A stretch of DNA of 64,000 bases from Shewanella hanedai (GTDB lineage Bacteria > Pseudomonadota > Gammaproteobacteria > Enterobacterales > Shewanellaceae), in the NCBI RefSeq assembly GCF_007197645.1, contig NZ_VKGK01000003.1, positions 202,719-266,718 on the forward strand. The letters are read 5' to 3'. Shown one piece after another: positions 45,540 through 54,535 of this stretch. Positions within the stretch are counted from its first letter, which is position 1, and each line of letters opens with the position of its first letter. Both the position numbers and the translations under genes were made by a program. A model generated the notes under the pieces. The model did no database searches. It saw only the letters and a program-made list of their open reading frames with translations, and was not told the origin of the DNA.

Positions 45540-45832
45540 TCTTGTCCTTTCATGTACTTATCACTTAATCCTTCTATTTTAATAAACTTACACAGAAAAG
45601 CCATATTAATAGTGAGCTTACGAATGAGTGATAGAAAGTAAATATTCTTGGCAATAAATGGTTACGGGTTAAAGTTATATTTTTCAATGCATTGCTAGTT
45701 TGTAGTGTCAGGCGTAACTTTATGATTACGTTTAGATGGTTTAATCGAACGATATAAAAAGTGTGAAGTGGTTAACAAAAAATGCGCTTTGGTCAACTAT
45801 GAAGATGGGATCCATAACGTATATTGAGAAAA
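45540..45832. other. Divergent control region galU / phhA
   Basis: 293 bases. Apart from the weak TyrR-box-like palindrome at 45713-45730, no clear element is visible. It should hold promoters for both operons. Confidence 0.5.
45713..45730. promoter_or_regulatory. Weak TyrR-box-like palindrome before phhA
   Basis: CGTAAC-N6-ATTACG, matching the TGTAAA-N6-TTTACA box at 8 of 12 positions and itself a palindrome (CGTAA/TTACG). It is 100 bases upstream of the phhA start. TyrR-family activators of phhA use such boxes, so the site is plausible but weak. Confidence 0.35.
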
Positions 45833-46630
45833 ATGAGTAAACACACTGAGTATGTAGCCCGTTTGCCCGATGCAAATGGTCAGTTATTTTTTCCTCAAGA
45901 GGAGCATGCTGTTTGGCAAGCACTTTACAATAGGCAGCAGGGCAACTTAACCCAATTTGCTTGTTCTGAATATCAACGGGGATTAGAAAAACTAAATCTT
46001 TCCAATGATAAAATCCCGCAGTTAACGGATATTGATAAGGTATTATTCGATACCACGGGTTGGGTAACAGCGGCGGTGCCTGCGCTTATTTCGTTTGAGA
46101 AGTTTTTTGCGTTATTGGCAAACAAGGAATTTCCTGTAGCCACATTTATTCGCAGTGAAGATGAATTTGATTACTTGCGTGAACCGGATATTTTTCATGA
46201 AGTGTTTGGGCATTGCCCATTGCTAACCAATCCATCATTCGCTCATTTCTCACACATGTATGGCCAGTTAGGCCTAGCAGCAAGCAAGCAAGATCGTGTT
46301 TTTCTAGCGAGATTATATTGGTTTACTGTGGAGTTTGGTTTGATCCGCAATAAAGACAATTCATTAGAGATCTACGGTGGTGGGATTTTAAGTTCTCCTG
46401 GTGAAACACTTTATGCCATGGGGGATACACCTCTGATTAAACCATTTAATTTAGTAGATGTATTAAGAACACCTTATCGTATCGATATTATGCAACCCGT
46501 TTATTATGCTATTGATAATATAGAGTATCTCGATGAGATAGTTAAAATGGATATTATGGGGGCTGTGGATGAAGCTAAAAAGTTGGGACTCTTTGAACCA
46601 CTTTTTGAACCAAAATCTAAAGCCAGTTAA
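45833..46630 (+). CDS. phhA: Phenylalanine 4-monooxygenase PhhA
   Basis: 265 residues from the ATG at 45833; the TTG three codons earlier is rejected. It hydroxylates phenylalanine to tyrosine using tetrahydropterin. Iron ligands of the aromatic hydroxylase family are visible: H122 and H127 in FHEVFGHCPL, E167 in WFTVEFGLI. There is no N-terminal regulatory domain, as usual for bacterial enzymes. PhhB follows 45 bases later and recycles the cofactor. Confidence 0.96.
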   Translation: MSKHTEYVARLPDANGQLFFPQEEHAVWQALYNRQQGNLTQFACSEYQRGLEKLNLSNDKIPQLTDIDKVLFDTTGWVTAAVPALISFEKFFALLANKEFPVATFIRSEDEFDYLREPDIFHEVFGHCPLLTNPSFAHFSHMYGQLGLAASKQDRVFLARLYWFTVEFGLIRNKDNSLEIYGGGILSSPGETLYAMGDTPLIKPFNLVDVLRTPYRIDIMQPVYYAIDNIEYLDEIVKMDIMGAVDEAKKLGLFEPLFEPKSKAS

Positions 46631-46675
46631 ACACTAAAACTAAAACGAATAAAAAATAAATTGAAGGAATGAGAG

Positions 46676-47014
46676 ATGACTAAATTAGCCGATATGAAGT
46701 GTGAAGCCTGTCAGGCTGACGCCCCAAAAGTAACCGATAGCGAGTTGGCAGAATTAATACGGTTAATTCCGGATTGGGGAGTCGAAGTACGTGACGGCAT
46801 CATGCAGCTAGAGCGTGTGTATAAATTTAAGAATTTTAAGTTGGCCATGGTATTTACCAATAAGCTTGCTGAGCTGGCTGAAGAGGAGTTTCATCATCCA
46901 GGGATTCTAACTGAATGGGGCAAGGTCACTGTGACTTGGTGGTCACACTCTGTTAAGGGACTTCACCGTAATGATTTCATTATGGCATCGAAGACTGACC
47001 AGTTATTGGATTAA
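46676..47014 (+). CDS. phhB: Pterin-4a-carbinolamine dehydratase PhhB
   Basis: 112 residues. It dehydrates the 4a-hydroxypterin made by PhhA so that the cofactor can be reduced again. The family's core [29 protein letters not shown] is intact, including the catalytic His pair. GAAGGAATGAGAG precedes the ATG. Confidence 0.96.
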   Translation: MTKLADMKCEACQADAPKVTDSELAELIRLIPDWGVEVRDGIMQLERVYKFKNFKLAMVFTNKLAELAEEEFHHPGILTEWGKVTVTWWSHSVKGLHRNDFIMASKTDQLLD

Positions 47015-47245
47015 ACTTTAAGTTATTAAATATCAGCAGGTTAACATATGTTTTTCTGCTGTTTTATTCCTTTGTTACACTTTGTGCTGTAAACAAGACT
47101 TGCCACACTAATCATAACCTTTTAACGTATAGGCGTCTGAGGTTATATGATTATCTTTTGCAATCGTTCTATTGCCATTAAATATCATCAATAACCCAGT
47201 ATCTCCCACGAAATTAATGTGTTTGATAAAGGGAAAAATACCAGT

Positions 47246-48784
47246 ATGCGGCTGGAAGTATGTTGTTTGGACCGAGTGGGTCTAGCTAAAGATATTTTGA
47301 TGATTTTAGAAGGTTACGGGATTAATCTACTTGCTATTGATGCCAGTAACCAAGGGTTTCTCTACTTACAATTTGCTGAAGTGAATTTCGATACGCTCAG
47401 TGAGTTGTTGCCTCTGATACGAAAAGTTGAAGGAGTACATGATGTTCGTACCGTTTCTTTTATGCCGTCAGAGCAGGAGCATTACGCCTTAAAAACCCTG
47501 TTAAAAACCTTACCTGACTCGGTCTTTTCAATCGATGTTAAGGGCAGAGTGCGGATTGTGAATGAGTCGGCAACAATGACCATAGGGATGAATGAACATG
47601 AGATTTTAGATGAATCTCTGAATCATTGGGTGCAAGGGTTTAACTTTAGTCGTTGGTTAAGCGAGAGCTTAGTGTTAGCTCAGGCAACACGAGTGAATAT
47701 TGGCCAGAATGAATATTTGGCTGAGATGCTGCCTATCTATCTTCCCGATGAAAATGATAAGTCAATTCTTGCAGGGGCGGTTGTTTCACTAAAATCTCCA
47801 GCAAGGGTGGGTAAACAGTTTAATGCGCTGCAAAATCAAACCGTGGGTTTTGAAAATGTATTAGTCACCAGTGACAAAATGAAAGAGGTGCTTGTACAGG
47901 CTCGCCGAATGGCACAGCTTGATGCACCACTTTTGATCACCGGTGAAACGGGTACTGGTAAAGAGCTTATGGCGAGAGCATGTCATGATGCGAGTATGCG
48001 CCGAGAATATCCGTTTATCGCGATTAACTGTGCGGCTTTGCCTGACAGTGCAGCGGAAGAGGAGCTATTTGGTTATGTCCGCAATGGCGAGATAATTAAA
48101 AGAGGATTCTTCGAAGAGGGCAAAGGCGGAACCGTATTTCTTGATGAGATCGCCGAAATGTCTAAAACAGCGCAGGTGAAGTTATTACGTCTTCTGCAAG
48201 ATGGTACGTTTAGGCGTTTGGGAGAAGATCAGGAAGTCAGGGCTGATGTTCGGATTATCTGCTCTACCCAGAAAAATTTGGCTGAATTATGCCAGACGGG
48301 AGATTTCAGAGAAGATCTCTATTACCGCATACATGTACTCAGTTTTCACCTTCCATCGTTGCGTGAACGCAAAATGGATGTGATCCCGCTTACCGAGATG
48401 TTTCTTGAACATTATAGCCAGCAGCTGTCTATCCCGATCCGTCGGATCTCAGCTCAATGTCGTGAACATCTGCTCAATTATGCTTGGCCGGGTAATGTGA
48501 GACAGCTTAAAAATGCGATTTTTAGAGCGGTGTCTATGTGGGATGGCTCAGCGGAGTTAACAGTTGAACAGTTAAAATTACCCTCATATGCCGAAGGTTT
48601 TGGTTATTTTGACCATCAGTTTGAGGGAAGTTTAGATCAGGCAATGAAGCAATTTGAGGCCAGTTTACTCAGAAGACTCTATCCAGCCTATCCAAGTACG
48701 CGTCAGTTAGCTAAAAAGTTAGGTGTATCTCACACCGCAATCGCGAATAAGCTTAGAGAATATAAGATAAGTAAACAAAAGTAG
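47246..48784 (+). CDS. tyrR: TyrR-family aromatic amino acid regulator
   Basis: 512 residues from the ATG at 47246, which gives the canonical MRLEVCCLDRVGL start; the GTG at 47219 adds nine residues not in the family. An ACT domain (1-75), a PAS domain (about 78-190), an AAA+ domain with Walker A GETGTGKEL, and a C-terminal Fis-type HTH (STRQLAKKLGVSHTAIANKL). In place of the GAFTGA loop it has FGYVRNGEI, so it cannot activate sigma-54, as in E. coli TyrR. It probably controls the phh and fahA-maiA genes that flank it. Confidence 0.93.
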   Translation: MRLEVCCLDRVGLAKDILMILEGYGINLLAIDASNQGFLYLQFAEVNFDTLSELLPLIRKVEGVHDVRTVSFMPSEQEHYALKTLLKTLPDSVFSIDVKGRVRIVNESATMTIGMNEHEILDESLNHWVQGFNFSRWLSESLVLAQATRVNIGQNEYLAEMLPIYLPDENDKSILAGAVVSLKSPARVGKQFNALQNQTVGFENVLVTSDKMKEVLVQARRMAQLDAPLLITGETGTGKELMARACHDASMRREYPFIAINCAALPDSAAEEELFGYVRNGEIIKRGFFEEGKGGTVFLDEIAEMSKTAQVKLLRLLQDGTFRRLGEDQEVRADVRIICSTQKNLAELCQTGDFREDLYYRIHVLSFHLPSLRERKMDVIPLTEMFLEHYSQQLSIPIRRISAQCREHLLNYAWPGNVRQLKNAIFRAVSMWDGSAELTVEQLKLPSYAEGFGYFDHQFEGSLDQAMKQFEASLLRRLYPAYPSTRQLAKKLGVSHTAIANKLREYKISKQK

Positions 48785-48801
48785 ATGTAACAACAAATTG
48801 C

Positions 48802-48858
48802 CACCTAAGTGCTGGGTTTTTCATCACAGTTTGTGGGAAAAGCCCAAGTGCCTAGGTG
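48802..48858 (+). terminator. Long imperfect hairpin after tyrR
   Basis: Arms CACCTAAGTGCTGGG and CCCAAGTGCCTAGGTG with inner TTTTC/GAAAA pairing, ending 75 bases past the stop. It has no T-tract, but is the only strong structure between tyrR and the fahA control region. Confidence 0.45.
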
Positions 48859-48868
48859 ATGAATTAGC

Positions 48869-48886
48869 TGTAATTATTTGTTTACG
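48869..48886. promoter_or_regulatory. TyrR box upstream of fahA
   Basis: TGTAAT-N6-TTTACG, 10 of 12 positions of the TGTAAA-N6-TTTACA consensus with the right spacing. It is about 150 bases before the fahA start and 85 bases after the tyrR stop. Confidence 0.65.
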
Positions 48887-49038
48887 AAATAACATATCGA
48901 AAGGGACTCAGTGATTTATATCACCCTATTCCTATCGGTCTACGCTTACTGTATTTCTATAGTCATTATTGCGTCAAATATTATTAGGTAAGCAAACATG
49001 GGTTTGTTTGCCTGTAGAGATCCAAGACAGGAGCAGGT

Positions 49039-50025
49039 ATGAAGTTAGCCAGTTATAACAATGGTCGTCGTGACGGCCAATTGATGTTAGTAAGTAAAGA
49101 TCTCTCAAAAACAGTCGCTGTTCCCGCTATTGCTCATACGATGCAAGAGCTACTTGATGCATGGCAGTTGCTTCAGCCGCAATTGAGTGAGTTATATGAT
49201 GCATTGAATGATGGATTGATCGATAACGCTATCGATTTCGACGAGTCTAAATGTTTATCTCCTCTCCCAAGAGCGTATCAATGGGCTGATGGCAGTGCTT
49301 ATGTAAATCATGTTGAATTAGTGCGTAAGGCGCGTGGCGCTCAAATGCCTGAAACATTCTGGACAGATCCTTTGGTTTATCAAGGTGGATCAGATTGCTT
49401 TATCGCGCCTAAAGCTGACATTCCATTGGGAAGCGAAGAGTGGGGCATCGATTTTGAGTCTGAAATAGCCATTATTACTGATGATGTACCGATGGGTGTT
49501 TCAACGGAAAATGCTGAAAAGCACATTAAACTACTCATGTTAGTTAATGATGTTTCCTTGCGTAACTTGATCCCTGGTGAGTTGGCGAAAGGTTTTGGTT
49601 TCTATCAAGCTAAGCCATCGAGCAGTTTTTCTCCGGTTGCCGTGACACCTGATGAGTTGGGCGCACGCTGGGAAGATTCTAAAGTACATCTACCATTAAT
49701 CACTCACCTAAACCGTAAGTTATTCGGTCAACCCAATGCGGGTGTCGACATGACATTCAACTTTAGCCAACTTGTATCTCATGTGGCTATGACTCGTCCA
49801 TTGGGCGCTGGTGCGATTATTGGCTCTGGTACTATCTCAAACTATGATCGCAGTGCAGGTTCAAGCTGTTTAGCCGAAACGCGTATGCTGGAGACGATTG
49901 CTGATGGTAAGCCGTCAACCTCATTTATGAAGTTTGGTGACCGAGTTCGTATTGAGATGCTGGATGATAATAACAAGACGATCTTTGGCTCGATTGACCA
50001 GCAGATAGTTGAGTACAAAGCTTAG
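49039..50025 (+). CDS. fahA: Fumarylacetoacetate hydrolase (short bacterial type)
   Basis: 328 residues. Final step of tyrosine degradation: fumarylacetoacetate to fumarate and acetoacetate. FAH-fold landmarks: YVNHVELVRKARGA, VYQGGSDCF, WGIDFESEIAIITDDVPMG with the metal-binding Asp/Glu residues, and GAGAIIGSGTISN. CAGGAGCAGGT precedes the ATG. It is followed by maiA, the preceding enzyme of the pathway. Confidence 0.92.
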   Translation: MKLASYNNGRRDGQLMLVSKDLSKTVAVPAIAHTMQELLDAWQLLQPQLSELYDALNDGLIDNAIDFDESKCLSPLPRAYQWADGSAYVNHVELVRKARGAQMPETFWTDPLVYQGGSDCFIAPKADIPLGSEEWGIDFESEIAIITDDVPMGVSTENAEKHIKLLMLVNDVSLRNLIPGELAKGFGFYQAKPSSSFSPVAVTPDELGARWEDSKVHLPLITHLNRKLFGQPNAGVDMTFNFSQLVSHVAMTRPLGAGAIIGSGTISNYDRSAGSSCLAETRMLETIADGKPSTSFMKFGDRVRIEMLDDNNKTIFGSIDQQIVEYKA

Positions 50026-50096
50026 TATTAATTCAGATGTGTTTTTAAAAGGCTGATTCATTGAATTGGCCTTTTTTGCATCAAGAGGAATAACTC

Positions 50097-50759
50097 ATGT
50101 TGAAGCTTTATGGATATTGGCGCTCAAGTGCTGCTTACCGTGTCAGAATTGCATTAAATTATAAAGGGTTGGAGGCTGAGCAGGTTTCTGTTCATCTAGT
50201 AAAAGAGGGCGGTGAGCAGCATAAGGCGGATTACGCCAAGTTAAATCCACAAGAGTTAGTGCCTGCTTTTATCGATACGGATTCTGGTGATACTAGTGGT
50301 GAATTTGTTTTGTCGCAGTCGCTTGCCATTATTGAGTATCTTGATGAAAAATACCCTGAAATGGCTTTGCTTCCTCAGAATATGCAACAGAGGGCTATTG
50401 TGCGTTCAATGGCGATGTCGATTGCTTGTGAAATGCATCCACTTAATAATCTAAAAGTACTTCAGTATCTTGCAAAAGAGCTTAACGTCGATGATGACGC
50501 CAAATCGTCTTGGTATCATCACTGGATCCACGAAGGGTTTGGTGCACTAGAGAAGCAGCTTGAGGCGCATGCTGGGCAGTTTTGTTTTGGTGATAGTGTG
50601 ACATTAGCTGATTTGTGCTTAGTGCCTCAAGTGTATAACGCCAATCGTTTCAAGGTGGATTTACAGTCTTACTCCAACATTGTGCGTATCACCCACAATT
50701 GCAATCAACTGGGTGCCTTTGTGGATGCCATGCCTGAACATCAAGATGATGCAACTTAG
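50097..50759 (+). CDS. maiA: Maleylacetoacetate isomerase (zeta-class GST)
   Basis: 220 residues. Converts maleylacetoacetate to fumarylacetoacetate with glutathione. The zeta signature is YWRSSAAYRVRIALNYKGL; the usual SSCS is SSAA here, so the cysteine is missing but the first serines remain. QSLAIIEYLDEKYP and the C-terminal SVTLADLCLVPQVYNANRF are typical. 71 bases after fahA, likely one operon. Confidence 0.93.
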   Translation: MLKLYGYWRSSAAYRVRIALNYKGLEAEQVSVHLVKEGGEQHKADYAKLNPQELVPAFIDTDSGDTSGEFVLSQSLAIIEYLDEKYPEMALLPQNMQQRAIVRSMAMSIACEMHPLNNLKVLQYLAKELNVDDDAKSSWYHHWIHEGFGALEKQLEAHAGQFCFGDSVTLADLCLVPQVYNANRFKVDLQSYSNIVRITHNCNQLGAFVDAMPEHQDDAT

Positions 50760-50778
50760 GCATTCTGTGTTAGCTTTT

Positions 50779-51981
50779 TTACAGTAGCTTGAGTAGCAAA
50801 CCCTGCTCAAGCAATGCTCTTCTGACGAGTGTAAAACCTCCATACCAAGGACTTTGATAAATCTCTGAACAGACTATTTTGGTATCAAGCTCATCATTTA
50901 CGCACACGGTTTGGCTTTTTAAACAATGTGTAAGTACAGGATGAATAATACTAAAAGCCTCACAGATTTCACCGGCTAGAACGACTCTATCAGGGCGAAG
51001 TAAATTAACACTCATGGCAATAGCGCGGCCAAGGTTCGAAGCCGCTTCTTTGAGTAGGTCATGAGCCAACTTGTCTCCGGCTTTAGCCATTTTACAGATG
51101 TCACTAATATTGGCTTGCTCACTGAGCAGGCTAGGTACACCGGATTGGAGTAATTTATGGCAACGACTCTCGATAACTGAATTGCTAACCATGGTCTCTA
51201 GGCAACCAAAATTTCCGCAATAACAGCGCTGTCCTAAGGGATCAATCTGTATATGGCCCATTTCACCAACGGCGAGGTTACTTCCTTCATACAGCTTGCC
51301 ATCGAGTATCATGCCAGCCCCCACACCGTTATGAACACTGACATATAAGCTGTTTTTAACCCCTTGAGTGACACCAAAATGATGTTCGGCCAGAGCCATC
51401 GATGAGATAAAATTATTGATGTAACAGGGCAATCCCATCGCCTCTGTGACTTTCTCCGCCAATGGTAAGTTACTGATACTGATATGAGGCATGAAGGTGA
51501 TAATGCCTTTTGATGAGTCGACAAGCCCCGGTGTACAAACACCTATTCCGACAAGACAGCGAATGTGTTGCTGATGAGTGTCGATAAATTCACGTAGAGA
51601 GGAAATCAGTAGTTCAGTAAATTCAACCTGATTGACAGGCTTTAGGGGAATAGAGCTTCTGGCGAGTAAATTACCCGAAAGATCACACAAACCAATATGC
51701 AGTTCTGTTCGCCCTGCACGTGCCGCTAGGATCTGTACTTTTCCTAATGATGGCGCTAAGGAGGTCGCTCTTCTACCACGCTCTGAAAACTGCTGTTCCT
51801 GTTCTTGAATCAGCCCTGCTTGGATTAACTGTCGTGTAATTCGGGTGACACTGCCTGCAGCGAGGCGGCATTGCCTAGCAATTTGAATCCGAGAAATGGA
51901 ACCACTTTCAACAATGACTCTGTAGACAGCGGAAATATTTCGCTCTTTTACGAAATCAAGATTAGCAATTACAATCGACAT
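50779..51981 (-). CDS. nagC: NagC/Mlc-type ROK repressor
   Basis: 400 residues from the ATG at 51981; the frame's GTG at 52011 is disfavoured. An N-terminal winged HTH (SRIQIARQCRLAAGSVTRITRQLIQAGLI) is followed by a ROK sugar-binding domain with GIGVCTPGLVDSS, SVHNGVGAGMIL, AVGEMGHIQIDP and the zinc cluster CYCGNFGCLETM. It probably senses GlcNAc-6-phosphate and represses nagBA and the PTS operon through the two operators at 54360 and 54452. It is downstream of nagB-nagA on the same strand. Confidence 0.88.
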   Translation of the reverse strand: MSIVIANLDFVKERNISAVYRVIVESGSISRIQIARQCRLAAGSVTRITRQLIQAGLIQEQEQQFSERGRRATSLAPSLGKVQILAARAGRTELHIGLCDLSGNLLARSSIPLKPVNQVEFTELLISSLREFIDTHQQHIRCLVGIGVCTPGLVDSSKGIITFMPHISISNLPLAEKVTEAMGLPCYINNFISSMALAEHHFGVTQGVKNSLYVSVHNGVGAGMILDGKLYEGSNLAVGEMGHIQIDPLGQRCYCGNFGCLETMVSNSVIESRCHKLLQSGVPSLLSEQANISDICKMAKAGDKLAHDLLKEAASNLGRAIAMSVNLLRPDRVVLAGEICEAFSIIHPVLTHCLKSQTVCVNDELDTKIVCSEIYQSPWYGGFTLVRRALLEQGLLLKLL

Positions 51982-52019
51982 TTTTATTATTATCCTTTTT
52001 ATGTCTTTCACTTATATCT

Positions 52020-52077
52020 ATATCCCAAAATCACCTTCAGAGACTAAGCCCATATATCGAAGGTGGTTTTGGGATAT
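52020..52077. repeat. Long hairpin between nagA and nagC
   Basis: Arms of 19 bases (52020-52038 and 52059-52077) pair completely apart from one G-T pair, with a 20-base loop. In the nagB-nagA-nagC direction no T-tract follows. It could protect the nagBA message from 3' decay, limit read-through into nagC, or be a small palindromic mobile repeat. Confidence 0.7.
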
Positions 52078-52135
52078 TGATTTAGCGAGTCAGATTCTAG
52101 AAGAAATCGGACCCGCTAGCGACTAAAAGCTCAAA

Positions 52136-53320
52136 TCAAACGGCGATATTATGGCAGAATTGAATATCTCCTCCACTTACCGTTCCCTGTATTGTGAACT
52201 TGTCGTCAAAGAATGCCAGATTAGCATATTGGCCTACTGCAATACTGCCCATTTCTTTTTCAATATCAATAGCACGGGCTGCATTGATGCTTGCCATGCG
52301 AATAACGTCATGGGGAGCGAGTCCTGCTCGTACACTATTTGCTACGGCATGGTTCATGACTAAGGCAGAACCTGCAAGGGTGCCATCGGCATTGGAGCAT
52401 TTACCGTTCTGGTGTTGAATCATTTGACCTGAAAATTCAAACTCTTCAATAGTGGTTCCAGCAGGCGTGGTAGCATCCGTCACGAGAACCAAACGGTCTT
52501 GAAGTAAACGATGAGCAATCCTCAGGTTTTCCCAAGCAAGGTGATAGCCATCAGCAATGATACCAGCACCAAGCATATTACTGTCGAACACTGCGCCGAC
52601 AACGCCAGGTTCACGACTGCCCAGAGGACTCATCGCATTGTGCAAATGAGTCACAAACCGAGCGCCAGCTTGTTCAGCTAATTTTACTTGCTCACAACTG
52701 GCATTGGTGTGTCCAATCGAGACAATAATTCCAGCTTCACAGAGTTTCTCGATAGTATCAGCAGGGCAGACTTCGGGAGCTAAAGTGACCATGGCAATGG
52801 CATCGGCATTGTCACAGAAATAGTTAATCATTTCTGCAGAGGGCTCACGAATATAATCTAAACTGTGTATACCTTTGCGTGCTTGACTTAGGTAAGGCCC
52901 CTCTAGATGAATCCCTGGAACTCTATCTGGATGTTCAGACTTGTATTGACGTACAACATCAACCGCCTGACGCATATCTTGGTCACTGCTGGTGATCAGT
53001 GTCGGTAAAAATGTCGTGCAGCCGCTGAGCAGGTTTGTTGCGTGCATGACATCTAACGTTTTGGTCGAGATGTCATTGTTAAATAACACTCCACCACAGC
53101 CATTTAATTGCAAGTCGATAAAGCCTGGGCTTAGATTAAGGCCATTGAGATCAAATACCACATGGTCTTTAACAATATCGTCAGCTTTGCCAATTGCAAT
53201 AATTCGACCTTCATCTATGACGATGGCGTCGATACCAGACTGTTGTGGATCACCCGTCAATGGATTAAAACCGACCAATGCATAGCTTGTTTCTGAATGA
53301 AGGATCAGGTTATGCGGCAT
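52136..53320 (-). CDS. nagA: N-acetylglucosamine-6-phosphate deacetylase NagA
   Basis: 394 residues from the ATG at 53320, one base after the nagB stop and with AAGGA in the nagB end. An amidohydrolase barrel: SPGFIDLQLNGCGG, GIHLEGPYLSQARKGIH with the metal Glu, SIGHTNASCEQ, THLHNAMSPLGSREPG and LVTDATTPAG with the catalytic Asp. It gives glucosamine-6-phosphate and acetate. Confidence 0.95.
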   Translation of the reverse strand: MPHNLILHSETSYALVGFNPLTGDPQQSGIDAIVIDEGRIIAIGKADDIVKDHVVFDLNGLNLSPGFIDLQLNGCGGVLFNNDISTKTLDVMHATNLLSGCTTFLPTLITSSDQDMRQAVDVVRQYKSEHPDRVPGIHLEGPYLSQARKGIHSLDYIREPSAEMINYFCDNADAIAMVTLAPEVCPADTIEKLCEAGIIVSIGHTNASCEQVKLAEQAGARFVTHLHNAMSPLGSREPGVVGAVFDSNMLGAGIIADGYHLAWENLRIAHRLLQDRLVLVTDATTPAGTTIEEFEFSGQMIQHQNGKCSNADGTLAGSALVMNHAVANSVRAGLAPHDVIRMASINAARAIDIEKEMGSIAVGQYANLAFFDDKFTIQGTVSGGDIQFCHNIAV

Positions 53321-53321
53321 A

Positions 53322-54122
53322 TCAAAAATCCTTGATGTTTTCTGATTCAATGTCTTGAAAGTAACGTAATGTACGTACTTTCAGGTCCAGTGTTGCTGAG
53401 TCATCACAGACCATAATGGCTTTAGGATGAAGCTGCATAGCTGAAATGGTCCACATGTGGTTTACAGAACCTTCAACGGTTGCTTGTACGGCACGGGATT
53501 TATTGGCACCGGTTGAAAGGACCATTAATTCTCGAGCATCAAGTACGGTACCCACTCCCACTGTTAGTGCAAGTTTAGGGACTTTATTGATCTCGTTATC
53601 AAAAAATCTGGCATTGGCTTCGCGAGTTTCAGTGGTCAGCGTTTTCAGACGTGTACGAGAAGCGAGTGATGAGCCTGGCTCGTTGAAAGCTATGTGGCCA
53701 TCGTGTCCTACTCCACCCATAAACAATTCGATTCCACCTTGTGCAGTAATCGCTTGCTCATAACGTTTGCATTCAGCTTCTAGATCTTCGGCATTCCCAT
53801 CTAAATTGTTGATATTTTCTAGCGGAATATCAATGTGATCAAAGAAGTTGGTGCGCATAAACATTTTATAACACTCAGGGTGAGATGCTGATAATCCAAC
53901 GTATTCATCCATGTTGAATGTGATGACATTGGCGAAGCTTATCTCGCCTTCCTTGTGTAAACGAATAAGCTCTTGATATGTCGGAACTGGGGTGCCGCCA
54001 GTAGGCAAACCTAAAACAAACGGTCTATCAGCAGTAGGATTAAAATCCTTGATGCGTTGAACAATGTATTGAGCAGCCCAACGACCAACCGCTTGCTTGT
54101 CTTTTAGAGGTATAAAACGCAT
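53322..54122 (-). CDS. nagB: Glucosamine-6-phosphate deaminase NagB
   Basis: 266 residues. Converts glucosamine-6-phosphate to fructose-6-phosphate and ammonia. The phosphate loop [18 protein letters not shown], the [17 protein letters not shown] segment with the catalytic Asp, and [17 protein letters not shown] are present. First gene of the nagB-nagA operon, divergent from the PTS genes. Confidence 0.96.
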   Translation of the reverse strand: MRFIPLKDKQAVGRWAAQYIVQRIKDFNPTADRPFVLGLPTGGTPVPTYQELIRLHKEGEISFANVITFNMDEYVGLSASHPECYKMFMRTNFFDHIDIPLENINNLDGNAEDLEAECKRYEQAITAQGGIELFMGGVGHDGHIAFNEPGSSLASRTRLKTLTTETREANARFFDNEINKVPKLALTVGVGTVLDARELMVLSTGANKSRAVQATVEGSVNHMWTISAMQLHPKAIMVCDDSATLDLKVRTLRYFQDIESENIKDF

Positions 54123-54359
54123 TTGATAAACTCCGAGTAATTGAGGTGTAGGTTGCCTGTGTCGTTAAGCTTTTGCTTATTAGTGAAGATGAAATTGCTC
54201 CCATTATCCTAAATAGCTACGGCTCGGCATTACAAAAAGTCATATTGTCATCGTATAAGACAAGTACTACTGGTCAAAATACAATTCGGTAGCAGTTTTC
54301 CGACAGGTGTCTCTACATTTTATTCTGAAAATAAATTGATTCCCTAAATCATAGGTAAT

Positions 54360-54380
54360 TTATTTTTCGTTGGAAAATAA
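54360..54380. promoter_or_regulatory. NagC-type operator 1
   Basis: A 21-base palindrome with TTATTTT and AAAATAA arms around a CG-containing centre, matching the AT-rich inverted-repeat shape of NagC/Mlc sites. It is 238 bases before nagB and 92 bases from operator 2. Confidence 0.7.
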
Positions 54381-54451
54381 AAGCGTCTATAGTGTGATCT
54401 AGAACGTAAAAATTTAAAAAAAACACGATCAAGTACCGATTTTTTGCTTTT

Positions 54452-54472
54452 TTAATTTCCTTTGGAAAATAA
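54452..54472. promoter_or_regulatory. NagC-type operator 2
   Basis: A 21-base palindrome (TTAATTTCC arm against GGAAAATAA, one mismatch) exactly 92 bases from operator 1, about nine helical turns, and 64 bases before the permease start. The paired spacing suggests repression by looping, as known for nagE-nagB in E. coli. Confidence 0.7.
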
Positions 54473-54535
54473 GTTAGTAAGATAAATTCCAAATAGACAA
54501 TTCTCACTTTAATAAAATATATAAGAGGTTCAATC

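Larger units (their letters stand above)
54123..54535. other. Divergent nagB / PTS control region
   Basis: 413 bases with no gene; a frame on the minus strand (54349-54840) is only a shadow of the permease. It contains the two NagC-type operators listed separately. Between them at about 54393-54408 lies a half-match to a CRP site (TGTGA half good, other half poor), which would fit catabolite control but is weak. Confidence 0.6.

Noticed and set aside
47085..47110. TyrR-like box before tyrR
   Set aside because: Only the TGTAAA half is good; the second half fails and the site matches chance expectation in AT-rich DNA.
54393..54408. CRP site between the two NagC operators
   Set aside because: One half (TGTGA) fits but the other is poor; mentioned only as a possibility in the region entry.
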